The notes below the pieces were generated by a model that saw only the letters and a program-made list of their open reading frames with translations, was not told the DNA's origin and did no database searches. 64,000 nucleotides of DNA from Propionibacteriaceae bacterium (GTDB taxonomy: Bacteria; Actinomycetota; Actinomycetes; Propionibacteriales; Propionibacteriaceae): positions 62,001 through 126,000 of the forward strand of contig WRIC01000001.1 of assembly GCA_009782915.1 (NCBI GenBank), read 5' to 3'. Shown in pieces: positions 40,306 through 52,684 of this stretch (positions are counted from its first letter, which is position 1; each line of letters starts with the position of its first letter). A program made the translations under genes and the position numbers.

Positions 40306-40379
40306 AACCACAAACTCCCGTGGCAATCTAGGCTGGGCTAGCGGTTGCGCCCCATTGTTGTCGTCTGCAGAGTACTCTC

Positions 40380-40485
40380 TCCCCGTCATTCTGCGGAGCG
40401 AAGCGACTCGCAGAATCCAGAATCCACAGTTAAACAACTGGGTAGTCTGGACCCTGCGACTTCGCGCAGGGTGACGGCGGTGGCG
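40380..40485 (+). repeat. family A complete bipartite element
   Basis: GTCATTCTGCGGAGCGAAGCGACTCGCAGAATCCAGAATCCACAGTTAAACAACTGGGTAGTCTGGACCCTGCGACTTCGCGCAGGGTGACGG. Confidence 0.95.
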
Positions 40486-40501
40486 CGATCACTGTGTTCC
40501 C

Positions 40502-40550
40502 TTTGTGTGATGACTTAACCCTCATGATGAGGGTTAAGTCATCACACAAA
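40502..40550. repeat. 49-bp perfect palindrome, copy 2
   Basis: TTTGTGTGATGACTTAACCCTCAT-G-ATGAGGGTTAAGTCATCACACAAA, arms perfectly complementary. Confidence 0.97.
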
Positions 40551-40567
40551 GGCGGTAGGATGCACGG

Positions 40568-41452
40568 GTGACTTATCCATTGATTCATGCAGGCAAGGTA
40601 CGCCGGCTTTATGAACTGCCTGATCCGGAACTGATGCTCATGGTGGCATCCGATTCGATCTCTGCTTTTGATTATGTCCTCGAAACTCCTATCCCCGATA
40701 AGGGTGTCATTCTTACTCAGATGTCGCTGTGGTGGTTCGATCAGCTGAAAGACACCGTGGACAACCATGTGGTGTGGGCATCCACCCTTGATGGTGCTGA
40801 CGGGCCGTACCCGATCCCCGATGACTGGCAGGGGCGCTGCATGGTGGTGAAGAAACTAGAGATGTTTGAGGTGGAGTGTATCGCGCGCGGGTACATCACC
40901 GGTTCGGGTTGGGCGGAATATCAACAGTCGCAGACGATCACCGGTATCCCTCTCCCAGCGGGATTGCGCCACGCGGACAAACTGCCTGAGCCGATTTTCA
41001 CCCCTTCAACGAAAGCTGAGATTGGTCTCCACGATGAGAACATCCACTTCGAGGAGGTCGAGAAGATCGTAGGCGAAACCGATGCAGCAGCCCTACGAGA
41101 TCTGACGCTAACAGTGTTCACCCAGGCTTCCACTATCGCCGAAGAGCGGGGGATCATTCTCGCTGACACGAAGTTCGAGTTTGGGCGTACCAGTGATGGA
41201 CGGATCATCCTCGCCGATGAGGTTCTCACACCTGACTCTTCGCGATTCTGGGATGCCAACGACCACACCCCTGGTGAGCAGGTCCCCAGTTTCGATAAGC
41301 AGTACGTTCGGGACTGGCTCGCCAAAGAATCCGGATGGGATAAAAACAGTGACACCCCACCACCACCGCTTCCCGCTGAGATTGTCCAAGCCACACGTCA
41401 GAGGTACGTCGAGGCGTACCGTCGTTTGACCGGAAACACCGACATCACCTAA
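40568..41452 (+). CDS. purC: phosphoribosylaminoimidazole-succinocarboxamide synthase
   Basis: GKVRRLYELPDPELMLMVASDSISAFDYVL...ECIARGYITGSGW. Confidence 0.98.
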   Translation: MTYPLIHAGKVRRLYELPDPELMLMVASDSISAFDYVLETPIPDKGVILTQMSLWWFDQLKDTVDNHVVWASTLDGADGPYPIPDDWQGRCMVVKKLEMFEVECIARGYITGSGWAEYQQSQTITGIPLPAGLRHADKLPEPIFTPSTKAEIGLHDENIHFEEVEKIVGETDAAALRDLTLTVFTQASTIAEERGIILADTKFEFGRTSDGRIILADEVLTPDSSRFWDANDHTPGEQVPSFDKQYVRDWLAKESGWDKNSDTPPPPLPAEIVQATRQRYVEAYRRLTGNTDIT

Positions 41453-41482
41453 CCAACCCCCATCACGCACTAGGATGGAGCC

Positions 41483-41719
41483 ATGGCTCTAGTAGTAGTG
41501 AATGTCATGCCCAAACCGGAGATCCTTGACCCGCAGGGTAAAGCGGTGACGGGCGCCTTAGCCCGAATGGGGCATGAGGGTTTTTCGGTACGGCAGGGAA
41601 AGCGTTTCGAGATTGACGTGACTGGCGAGGTGACACCGGGGCGTCTGGCGGAGATCAGCGAATTCGCTGAAGCCTTGCTGGCGAACACAGTGATTGAGGA
41701 CTTTGAGGTTATTTCATGA
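41483..41719 (+). CDS. purS: phosphoribosylformylglycinamidine synthase subunit PurS
   Basis: [26 protein letters not shown]. Confidence 0.95.
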   Translation: MALVVVNVMPKPEILDPQGKAVTGALARMGHEGFSVRQGKRFEIDVTGEVTPGRLAEISEFAEALLANTVIEDFEVIS

Positions 41720-42387
41720 AGATCGGTGTCGTGAGCTTTCCAGGTTCTCTTGATGATCATGACGGGCTTCGTGCGGTACGTCTCATGGGTGGGGAGGCTG
41801 TGTCGCTTTGGCATGGCGCTGATGATGTTCATGGTGTTGATGCAGTCATTCTGCCTGGGGGTTTCTCCTATGGGGATTATTTACGCTGTGGTGCGATTGC
41901 GCGGTTCTCCCCGGTGATGGAGGAGGTCGTACGCCAAGCAAACAAGGGGATGCCTCTGTTGGGGATATGTAACGGGTTCCAAGTGTTGTGTGAGGCGCGG
42001 CTTCTTCCTGGTGCACTGATTCGCAATGAGGGACAGAAGTTCACCTCAGTAACCACGCCACTGAGAGTTGAGTCAACCTCAACAGTGTGGACGAATGCGT
42101 ACGCCCAAGGCCAAGAGATCAATATCGTGTTGAAAAATGGCGAAGGCAACTATCAAGCTGACGCTGAAACGGTGAAACAACTCGAAGCCGAGGGCCGAGT
42201 GGTGGTCCGCTACCTCGACAACCCGAATGGTTCCATGAACGATATTGCCGGTATCACCAACGAGCGCGGCAACGTGGTCGGCCTCATGCCCCACCCCGAA
42301 CACAACGTTGATCCCACGATCACCACCAACCTCGATGGCCAGGGTTTCTTCCGCTCACTGGAGTCTTTCTTGAGTTCGAGAGTGTGA
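41716..42387 (+). CDS. purQ: phosphoribosylformylglycinamidine synthase subunit PurQ
   Basis: [16 protein letters not shown]...[21 protein letters not shown]. Confidence 0.97.
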   Translation: MKIGVVSFPGSLDDHDGLRAVRLMGGEAVSLWHGADDVHGVDAVILPGGFSYGDYLRCGAIARFSPVMEEVVRQANKGMPLLGICNGFQVLCEARLLPGALIRNEGQKFTSVTTPLRVESTSTVWTNAYAQGQEINIVLKNGEGNYQADAETVKQLEAEGRVVVRYLDNPNGSMNDIAGITNERGNVVGLMPHPEHNVDPTITTNLDGQGFFRSLESFLSSRV

Positions 42388-42670
42388 CAGTTGGGGACGG
42401 CACCGTTTTGTCACATTCCGTTCCAGTGACAGTTGGGGACGGTACTACATGACCCTTATCCGTCCCCCTGCGTACCTTCCACCCGTCACCCTGCGTACCT
42501 TCCACCCGTCACCCTGCGTACCTTCCACCCGTCACCCTGCGTACCTTCCACCCGTCACCCTGCGCGAAGTCGCAGGGTCCAGACTACCCAGTTGTTCGAC
42601 TGTGGATTCTGAGTTCTGCGAGTCGCAACGCTGCGCAGAATGATAGTATGACAAAACAGTACCGTACCCA
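42386..42670. repeat. mosaic of family B and family A elements with 24-bp tandem units (CGTCACCCTGCGTACCTTCCACCC)
   Basis: read directly. Confidence 0.93.
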
Positions 42671-42699
42671 ACGGTCACACTATCCCCATCCTCAGCCAA

Positions 42700-42942
42700 C
42701 TACTTGTTTTCGGGGAGGGACTCCCAGATTTCTTTGCACTCGGGGCAGACGGGGTATTCCTGGGGGTTGCGGGAGGGGACCCAGATTTTTCCGCAGAGAG
42801 CAACCACCGGGGTGCCCATCACCATGGCTTCGGTGAGTTTGTCCTTGGTGACATAGTGGGAAAGGCGCTCATGGTCTTGGGTGTCCTCACGGACAGTCTC
42901 GCGATCAAGAACAGTCGTCGATCCGGGGGCAGGTTCACTCAT
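42700..42942 (-). CDS. DUF3039 family protein
   Basis: 80 aa; LSHYVTKDKLTEAMVMGTPVVALCGKIWVPSRNPQEYPVCPECKEIWE. Confidence 0.88.
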   Translation of the reverse strand: MSEPAPGSTTVLDRETVREDTQDHERLSHYVTKDKLTEAMVMGTPVVALCGKIWVPSRNPQEYPVCPECKEIWESLPENK

Positions 42943-42978
42943 GAGTCCATTATCTCACGGGTGTCCAAGCGTAGGGAT

Positions 42979-43135
42979 GTGACAGGGGGACGGTATGAAC
43001 TGTCACGTTCACGCTGTCAGGTAACGTCCCTTGGAGTGTGACAGTTCATACCGTCCCCCTGTCACATATTCGTCACGGTGCTGTGACAAACGCCCCGTCC
43101 CCTTGTGACAAACGCCCCGTCCCCTTGTGACACGG
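42979..43135. repeat. family B cluster incl. 28-bp perfect inverted repeat (42979-43006 / 43038-43065) and tandem ACAAACGCCCCGTCCCCTTGTG
   Basis: GTGACAGGGGGACGGTATGAACTGTCAC ... GTGACAGTTCATACCGTCCCCCTGTCAC. Confidence 0.95.
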
Positions 43136-43167
43136 TAGGATGGGGGAGGCTGGACGAAAGGAAACCC

Positions 43168-43752
43168 ATGGCAACCAGAAAGATTGCAGCTGTTATCCTC
43201 GGGATCGGGTGTCTGCTTGGGTTGGCGGGGTGTTCTCAGCCATCGGGTAGTGTGGCTGCGGTGGTTAATGGGAGAGTCATCTCTGATGATTTTGTTCAGC
43301 AGACAGCTCTCGCTGTACAGGACATTCTCGCTCCTGCTGATTGCTCGGACCACTTTGTGTGTTTCCACGATATTCTCCAAAACCAAATCATTGGCACCAT
43401 GTGTGATGAGATGCTGGCGGCCCAAGGTTTCGAGCTGTCCACCCAGGAGAAGGATCAGTGGTGGCAGGACTCTATCCCCCCGGATAATCCGATTTATCAG
43501 CTGTGGTTTGATCCACGAACCAGACCAGGGTTTGAGGCTTTCGCATCGGCGAGCATTTTTGCAGCAATCCTCGATAGTGGCCAGGTTGATGCCCAGCAGT
43601 GGTTGGCCCAGCTCAAAACGATCCCTGTTCAAGTCAATCCGCGCTATGGCGATTGGAACGCGGACGAATGGTTGTTCACCTCGGGTTTGGATGGGCGCCC
43701 CGGTGGGGTCAAAGCCGAGCAGTTTGTTGTTGAATTGCCTGCAGTGTCGTGA
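43168..43752 (+). CDS. SurA N-terminal-domain-like lipoprotein
   Basis: lipobox LAGC; VAAVVNGRVISDDFVQQTALAVQDIL; precedes mazG. Confidence 0.78.
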   Translation: MATRKIAAVILGIGCLLGLAGCSQPSGSVAAVVNGRVISDDFVQQTALAVQDILAPADCSDHFVCFHDILQNQIIGTMCDEMLAAQGFELSTQEKDQWWQDSIPPDNPIYQLWFDPRTRPGFEAFASASIFAAILDSGQVDAQQWLAQLKTIPVQVNPRYGDWNADEWLFTSGLDGRPGGVKAEQFVVELPAVS

Positions 43753-43762
43753 TTGGGTTTTC

Positions 43763-44392
43763 ATGAGTGAGAGGGAAACACTCACCGAGTTGGCCCGGCT
43801 TCGTGAGGTGATGCACACTATTCGACGCCAGTGCCCGTGGGACGCCGAGCAGACCCACGATAGTCTCATGACCTATCTCATTGAGGAAACAGCTGAGGTG
43901 GTTGAAGCGGTGGAGTCTCACCACGAAAACCACATGTGTGAAGAATTGGGTGACCTTCTTCTGCAGGTTTTTTTCCATGCTGAGATCTCTGAGGAGCGCA
44001 GTTCTTTTTCGCTGGCGGATATTGCCCGTGGTATTTCCGACAAGCTCATTGCCCGCCACCCCTATATTTTTGCCGACGATGAGCTACCCACCGACGTATG
44101 GGGTTCCTGGGAGAAACGCAAACGCAAGGAGAAGAACAGGAAATCCAGTGTTGATGGCATACCCGATCCGCTGTCGTCTCTCGCTCGAGCCAACAAAGTG
44201 GTGACGAGGGTGCGCTCACACGATGTTGAGATTCCCCTGGATGACACCGAGATCACCGCAGCCGAGGTCGGCGAGCAGATTCTCACGCTGGTGGCCCGCG
44301 CTCACGCCCACAGGATTGACCCGGATCAGGCTTTGCGCTTTGCGGTACGCCAGTTGGAGGATCAGGTACGTGTCTCAGAGTCCGCATCCTAG
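43763..44392 (+). CDS. mazG: MazG family nucleoside triphosphate pyrophosphohydrolase
   Basis: [39 protein letters not shown]. Confidence 0.95.
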   Translation: MSERETLTELARLREVMHTIRRQCPWDAEQTHDSLMTYLIEETAEVVEAVESHHENHMCEELGDLLLQVFFHAEISEERSSFSLADIARGISDKLIARHPYIFADDELPTDVWGSWEKRKRKEKNRKSSVDGIPDPLSSLARANKVVTRVRSHDVEIPLDDTEITAAEVGEQILTLVARAHAHRIDPDQALRFAVRQLEDQVRVSESAS

Positions 44393-44435
44393 TGGGTTAC
44401 GAAACATTCGCAACCAGATCACTAGACTGACACCC

Positions 44436-45988
44436 ATGGATCTTGCCCGCGAACTTGTTCTCGTTGTTGACTATGGTGCCCAGTACGCCCAGCTGATTGC
44501 TCGCCGGGTTCGTGAAGCGAAGGTTTATTCTCACATCATCCCCCATTCGGCCACGATCGCCGAGATCATGGAGCTGAAGCCGTCTGCTCTGATCTTGTCA
44601 GGTGGACCAGCGTCGGTCTATGAACCAGGAGCCCCTCAGGTTGATCCTGCTCTTTTCGATCTCGGTATCCCGGTTTTCGGCATCTGCTACGGCTTCCAGG
44701 CGATGGCCCTAGCGCTCGGTGGTCAGGTGGATCGTACCGATCTTCGAGAGTACGGACGCACGCAGCTGACCATTCACACCCCAGGAGATTTACTCAGCGA
44801 GGTTCCACCAGAGTTCATGGTGTGGATGAGCCACGGCGTCTCGGTCCATGAGCCGCCACCAGGGTTCCTGTCGCTGGCGAGCACCCAGGGCGCCGAGGTG
44901 GCAGCCATGGAGGATACCAGCCGCAAGTTGGCGGGGGTTCAGTGGCATCCGGAGGTTCTTCATTCCCAGTACGGCCAGCAGGTTCTCGATCACTTCTTGC
45001 ACAACATCGCGGGTCTGGGCCACGAGTGGGATTCTTCGACGATTGTGGAGGATTCTGTACAAGCCATCCGCAACCAGGTGGGCGACGAACCAGTGTTGTG
45101 CGGGTTGTCCGGTGGTGTCGATTCAGCGGTCGCTGCGGCGCTCGTCCAGAAAGCGATCGGTGAGAATCTGACCTGTGTCTTTGTTGATCATGGCTTGCTA
45201 CGTAAGGGTGAGGCCGAGGCTGTGGAGAAGGATTTCGTCGCCGCAACAGGGGCACGCTTAGTGGTTGCTGATGCCCGCGAGCAGTTCCTCAGTGTCCTTC
45301 GCGGTGTCACCGACCCTGAGCAGAAACGCAAGGCGATCGGCCACCAGTTCATTCGCACCTTCGAAGCAGAGGCGGCCCGGCTTGCTGGCGAGCAGGGGAT
45401 CAGGTTCCTGGTTCAGGGCACCCTCTATCCGGATGTGGTTGAATCCGGTGGTGGTACAGGCACCGCGAACATCAAATCCCATCACAATGTGGGTGGGCTT
45501 CCTGAGGATTTGAGTTTCGAGCTGGTCGAACCTTTGCGTACCCTGTTCAAAGACGAGGTACGCGCGGTGGGTGAGGAGCTGGGCCTGCCCACTGAGATGG
45601 TGTGGCGTCATCCGTTCCCCGGACCGGGTTTGGGGATTCGCATCATTGGTGAGGTGACCGAGGAGAGGTTAGCTATCCTGCGGGAAGCCGACGCTATTGC
45701 CCGTGAAGAGCTCACTTCATCCGGGTTGGATCGCGAGATCTGGCAGTTCCCGGTGGTGTTGCTCGGTGATGTCCGCTCGGTGGGGGTCCAAGGTGATGAG
45801 CGTACCTATGGTCACCCGATTGTTTTGCGCCCGGTCACCAGCGAGGATGCGATGACTGCCGATTGGGGGCGTCTACCGTACGAGGTTCTGGAGAAGATTT
45901 CCACGCGTATCACTAATGAGGTGCCCCATATCAATAGGGTCACCCTCGACATCACCTCGAAACCACCGGGCACCATCGAGTGGGAGTA

Positions 45989-45989
<1 letters not shown>
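44436..45989 (+). CDS. guaA: GMP synthase (glutamine-hydrolysing)
   Basis: [20 protein letters not shown]...[16 protein letters not shown]...[15 protein letters not shown]. Confidence 0.98.
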
Positions 45990-48336
<2,347 letters not shown>

Positions 48337-48355
48337 TCAACTGACAAGACAACCC

Positions 48356-48396
48356 CATCAGCCGGTGACTTTCGTAGTCACCGGCTGATGCTTTTT
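48356..48396 (+). terminator. rho-independent terminator after katG
   Basis: CATCAGCCGGTGACT-TTCGT-AGTCACCGGCTGATG-CTTTTT. Confidence 0.92.
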
Positions 48397-48414
48397 CCGT
48401 CATCCTGCGCGCGT

Positions 48415-48660
48415 TGACAAAGTGGGACGGAGGTTTTTCCCCAACCCCGTCATTCCGCGCGTAGTCGCGGAATCCAGACTCCACAGTAGGACAAATGTGA
48501 TTTCTGGGCCCTGCGACTACGCGCAGGGTGACGGGGTGTAACTCAGCGTGACAAAAACACCCCCGGCGCGGGCGTTTTGTCATACCCTTCCTGCCGTCTC
48601 CCTGCGCACTGCGAGTCGCGCTGGCGCGCTCCGCAGCACAGGCTCCGTCGCAGGGTCCAC
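48415..48660. repeat. family A/B repeat cluster incl. extended-loop hairpin
   Basis: GTCATTCCGCGCGTAGTCGCGGAATCC..., CTGCGCACTGCGAGTCGCGCTGGCGCGCTCCGCAGCACAGGCTCCGTCGCAGGGTCC. Confidence 0.93.
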
Positions 48661-48663
48661 TGG

Positions 48664-50370
48664 TCAGTTGTCTTTGGCGAGGCGGATCTGAATGCTGAGT
48701 TCTTCAGCATCAAGTTCGTTCAGAGCGTGGCTGAGAACACTCGAAGAGTAGGTTCCTGTGGCTCGCAGATCGAGCAGGGCGGCTCGTTGGGCGCGGATCT
48801 TCATCAGTGGAACCCTCTCCTCGGCAATGGTCTTGCCAAGAGGTGGACTCCATTCATTTGCGGCTGTTTTCAGTTCTTTAGCAATACGATCCCATTCACC
48901 AGCCGGCTCGATGTCCTGACCATCAAGCCCGACACCTTTGACAAACCAACCCAGCGTCCCTCCTTGAATCAGGAGTGAACCTGCAGCAACGAAGAAAGCA
49001 ATGAGGATCATCAACGAACGGTGGGGGGTGTCCAACGGCAGGGTTTGGGCTGCAGCCAGGGTCACCACACCGCGCATGCCTCCCCAAATGAGCAATCCAC
49101 CTTCCTTGAAACCAAGGGGCTGACGGATGAAATACTCGGCGTCAGCGAGATAGCGCTGGATGAGAGTACTGAAGTATTCAACACGATGCGAGCGCCGCTC
49201 TTCTTTGGAATCAAAATTCTTCAGGCGGGAAGATATCTGTGCCCGACGTTCCAACATGAGTTCTTCACGCTTACGCCACTCGACATCCTGGTGACCGACA
49301 TTCTTGATGTCTTTACTGCGTTTGATCTTCTTCTTGGAAGTACGCCCCAGGGTGTGAAGGAGGCCAGCGATGAATCCTCCACGAAGAACAATGGCAAGAA
49401 CCAAAGCTAGCGCTGCGATTCCGACAGCAACCCAGATGCTTTCGTGGGTGGCAGTGACATCTTCAATGAATCCTTTCAGTTCGAGACCCATGATGAAAAA
49501 CACCGTACCCTCCAAGAGGAATTCAACAGTGTGCCAGTTGGCTCTCTCTGAGAGGCGCTGGCGGGCATCAATGTGCTTGGGGCCTGTGTGGGCAGACACC
49601 AATCCAGCGGCCACCACAGCCACCAGACCGGAAGCATGCACGAGTTCTGCTGGTACGTACGCTACGAAAGGAATGAGGAAGGAGGCAGCGGTGGCTGGTG
49701 CAGCTTCATGGATGAGTCTGCGCACACGAACACCCAACCAACCAACGAGTGCACCAATCACAGCAGCTGCCAGGGCAGCCCAGAAGAAGTCACCGAGGAT
49801 CCCCCACCAAGCCATCGGTTTGATGGTGGCATCTTTAGCAGCGGCAGCGGCAGCGGCAGCAGCAGCCACAGCTGAACGCAAGAGAACCAGCGAGGTCGCG
49901 TCATTGAGCAAGGATTCCCCCTGCAGAATGTTACGTACCCGTGAAGGAACACCCAACCTCCGTACGATCGTGGTAGCAGCAGCATCAGTGGGGGACAGGA
50001 TCGCACCCAAAGCTATGCAGAACCCCATCGAAACATCGGGGAGAATCCAGTGAATGATCAAACCCAGGATGACTGCACTGATGATCACCAGGACCACCGC
50101 AAGCCCACCAACAGCGGCAAAGTCCCGCCGGAAATCCACAGTCGGTATAGCGATAGCAGCCGCATAGAGTAGGGGCGGAAGGATCACCACCAGAATCCAC
50201 TCGGGTTGAATCTCGATCGGTTCAACGAAGGGAAGGAAACTGATGCCGACCCCAACCAGCATCAAAATCAGTGGGGGAGCAACCCCCAGACGATCAGAGA
50301 CAGTAGACAGTCCAATGACCATAGCGGCGACAACAACAACGAGAATAACTTGAGGAATGAGATGCTCCAT
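48664..50370 (-). CDS. Na+/H+ antiporter (CPA1/NhaP-like)
   Basis: multi-TM; LGAILSPTDAAATTIVRRLGVP, LLNDATSLVL, GMRGVVTLAAAQTLP. Confidence 0.92.
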   Translation of the reverse strand: MEHLIPQVILVVVVAAMVIGLSTVSDRLGVAPPLILMLVGVGISFLPFVEPIEIQPEWILVVILPPLLYAAAIAIPTVDFRRDFAAVGGLAVVLVIISAVILGLIIHWILPDVSMGFCIALGAILSPTDAAATTIVRRLGVPSRVRNILQGESLLNDATSLVLLRSAVAAAAAAAAAAKDATIKPMAWWGILGDFFWAALAAAVIGALVGWLGVRVRRLIHEAAPATAASFLIPFVAYVPAELVHASGLVAVVAAGLVSAHTGPKHIDARQRLSERANWHTVEFLLEGTVFFIMGLELKGFIEDVTATHESIWVAVGIAALALVLAIVLRGGFIAGLLHTLGRTSKKKIKRSKDIKNVGHQDVEWRKREELMLERRAQISSRLKNFDSKEERRSHRVEYFSTLIQRYLADAEYFIRQPLGFKEGGLLIWGGMRGVVTLAAAQTLPLDTPHRSLMILIAFFVAAGSLLIQGGTLGWFVKGVGLDGQDIEPAGEWDRIAKELKTAANEWSPPLGKTIAEERVPLMKIRAQRAALLDLRATGTYSSSVLSHALNELDAEELSIQIRLAKDN

Positions 50371-50441
50371 AGTGACATTCTTCCCTATAATGATGTCGCG
50401 TCGCATCATCGGCGTTTTTGCGGACACCTCAAGGAGGGTTG

Positions 50442-50741
50442 ATGAGTGAGATTCCGGAGGAACTTGCTGAGGCAAGACACTCTATAGACAATTTGGATGC
50501 AGCGCTGATTCATCTCTTGGCTGAGAGATTCAAGATCACCCAGCGTGTCGGCACCTTGAAAGCCCGCATGGATCTTCCCCCAGCTGACCCTGGTCGTGAA
50601 GCTGACCAGGTACGCCGATTGCGCGCTATGGCACAGGATGCTGAGCTGGATCCGGAGTTCGCTGAAAAGGTTGTGACCTTCATCATGACCGAAGTCGTAC
50701 GCCACCATGAGCAGATTCGTGACGAAGGCCGCCTGACGTAG
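50442..50741 (+). CDS. chorismate mutase (AroQ-like)
   Basis: ARHSIDNLDAALIHLLAERFKITQRVGTLKA. Confidence 0.88.
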   Translation: MSEIPEELAEARHSIDNLDAALIHLLAERFKITQRVGTLKARMDLPPADPGREADQVRRLRAMAQDAELDPEFAEKVVTFIMTEVVRHHEQIRDEGRLT

Positions 50742-50801
50742 TCTGGGGACACCACTTCGCGCTACGATGGAGGAGTGTTCTTTGATACTGCGGAAAGGTA
50801 G

Positions 50802-52096
<1,295 letters not shown>

Positions 52097-52097
<1 letters not shown>

Positions 52098-52684
52098 TGG
52101 TGACCAAGCCACCACGAAAACCAGCGAGTCGAAACTCTGCGCGACCTGGGGTGAAACGTGACCAACGCTCTCGTACGCCCAAGTCGGCGGGTTCATCTGG
52201 TGGTGGCGCACGTACTGCGGGAAAGAATCCCACACCTGGACTGACTTTGGTGCAACGCACGATAGCAGTGGTGGCGACCTTTGCCTTGTTGCTGGTGTCT
52301 TTTGTGTCGAGTTTCAGTGTCTACCTCGGCCAGCAAAGAGATATCGCACAAGTTCGCGAACAGATCGCCCAGCAGCGAGCCGAGATTGAGCGTCTTCAAG
52401 ACGAACTGGAACGCTGGCAGGACCCCGCCTATGTGCGGGCCCAAGCCAGGGACCGTCTCGGATGGGTGATGCCCGGTGAAGTGGGTTATCGCGTGGTCGA
52501 CGAAAATGGTCAAGTCATTGGTGGAACAATGACCGATCCTGATGGTGACAGCGCAGCAGTGTCGGTGACCTGGTACGAGGCCCTGCGGGACTCATTGAAA
52601 GTCGCAGACCAACCGGTTCCTGATGCGCAGGAGCCCGAGGATTCACGGATTTTTGATCCCGACGATGATGAGTCACCAAGGTGA
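52097..52684 (+). CDS. FtsB/DivIC septum formation initiator family protein
   Basis: TM plus coiled coil QVREQIAQQRAEIERLQDELERWQDPAYVRAQARDRLGWVMPGEVGYRV. Confidence 0.9.

Noticed and set aside
42460-42560. 24-bp repeats looked like a short CRISPR or direct-repeat iteron array
   Set aside because: Spacers are identical within each locus and the repeated part is half of the family A stem; no replication or cas gene nearby.
43105-43167. Upstream extension of the SurA-like lipoprotein (MTNAPSPCDTVGWGRLDERKP)
   Set aside because: Encoded by a family B repeat; the ATG at 43168 gives a proper signal peptide.
44223-44435. Upstream extension of guaA in the ORF track
   Set aside because: Overlaps mazG in another frame; the ATG at 44436 gives the canonical GuaA N-terminus.
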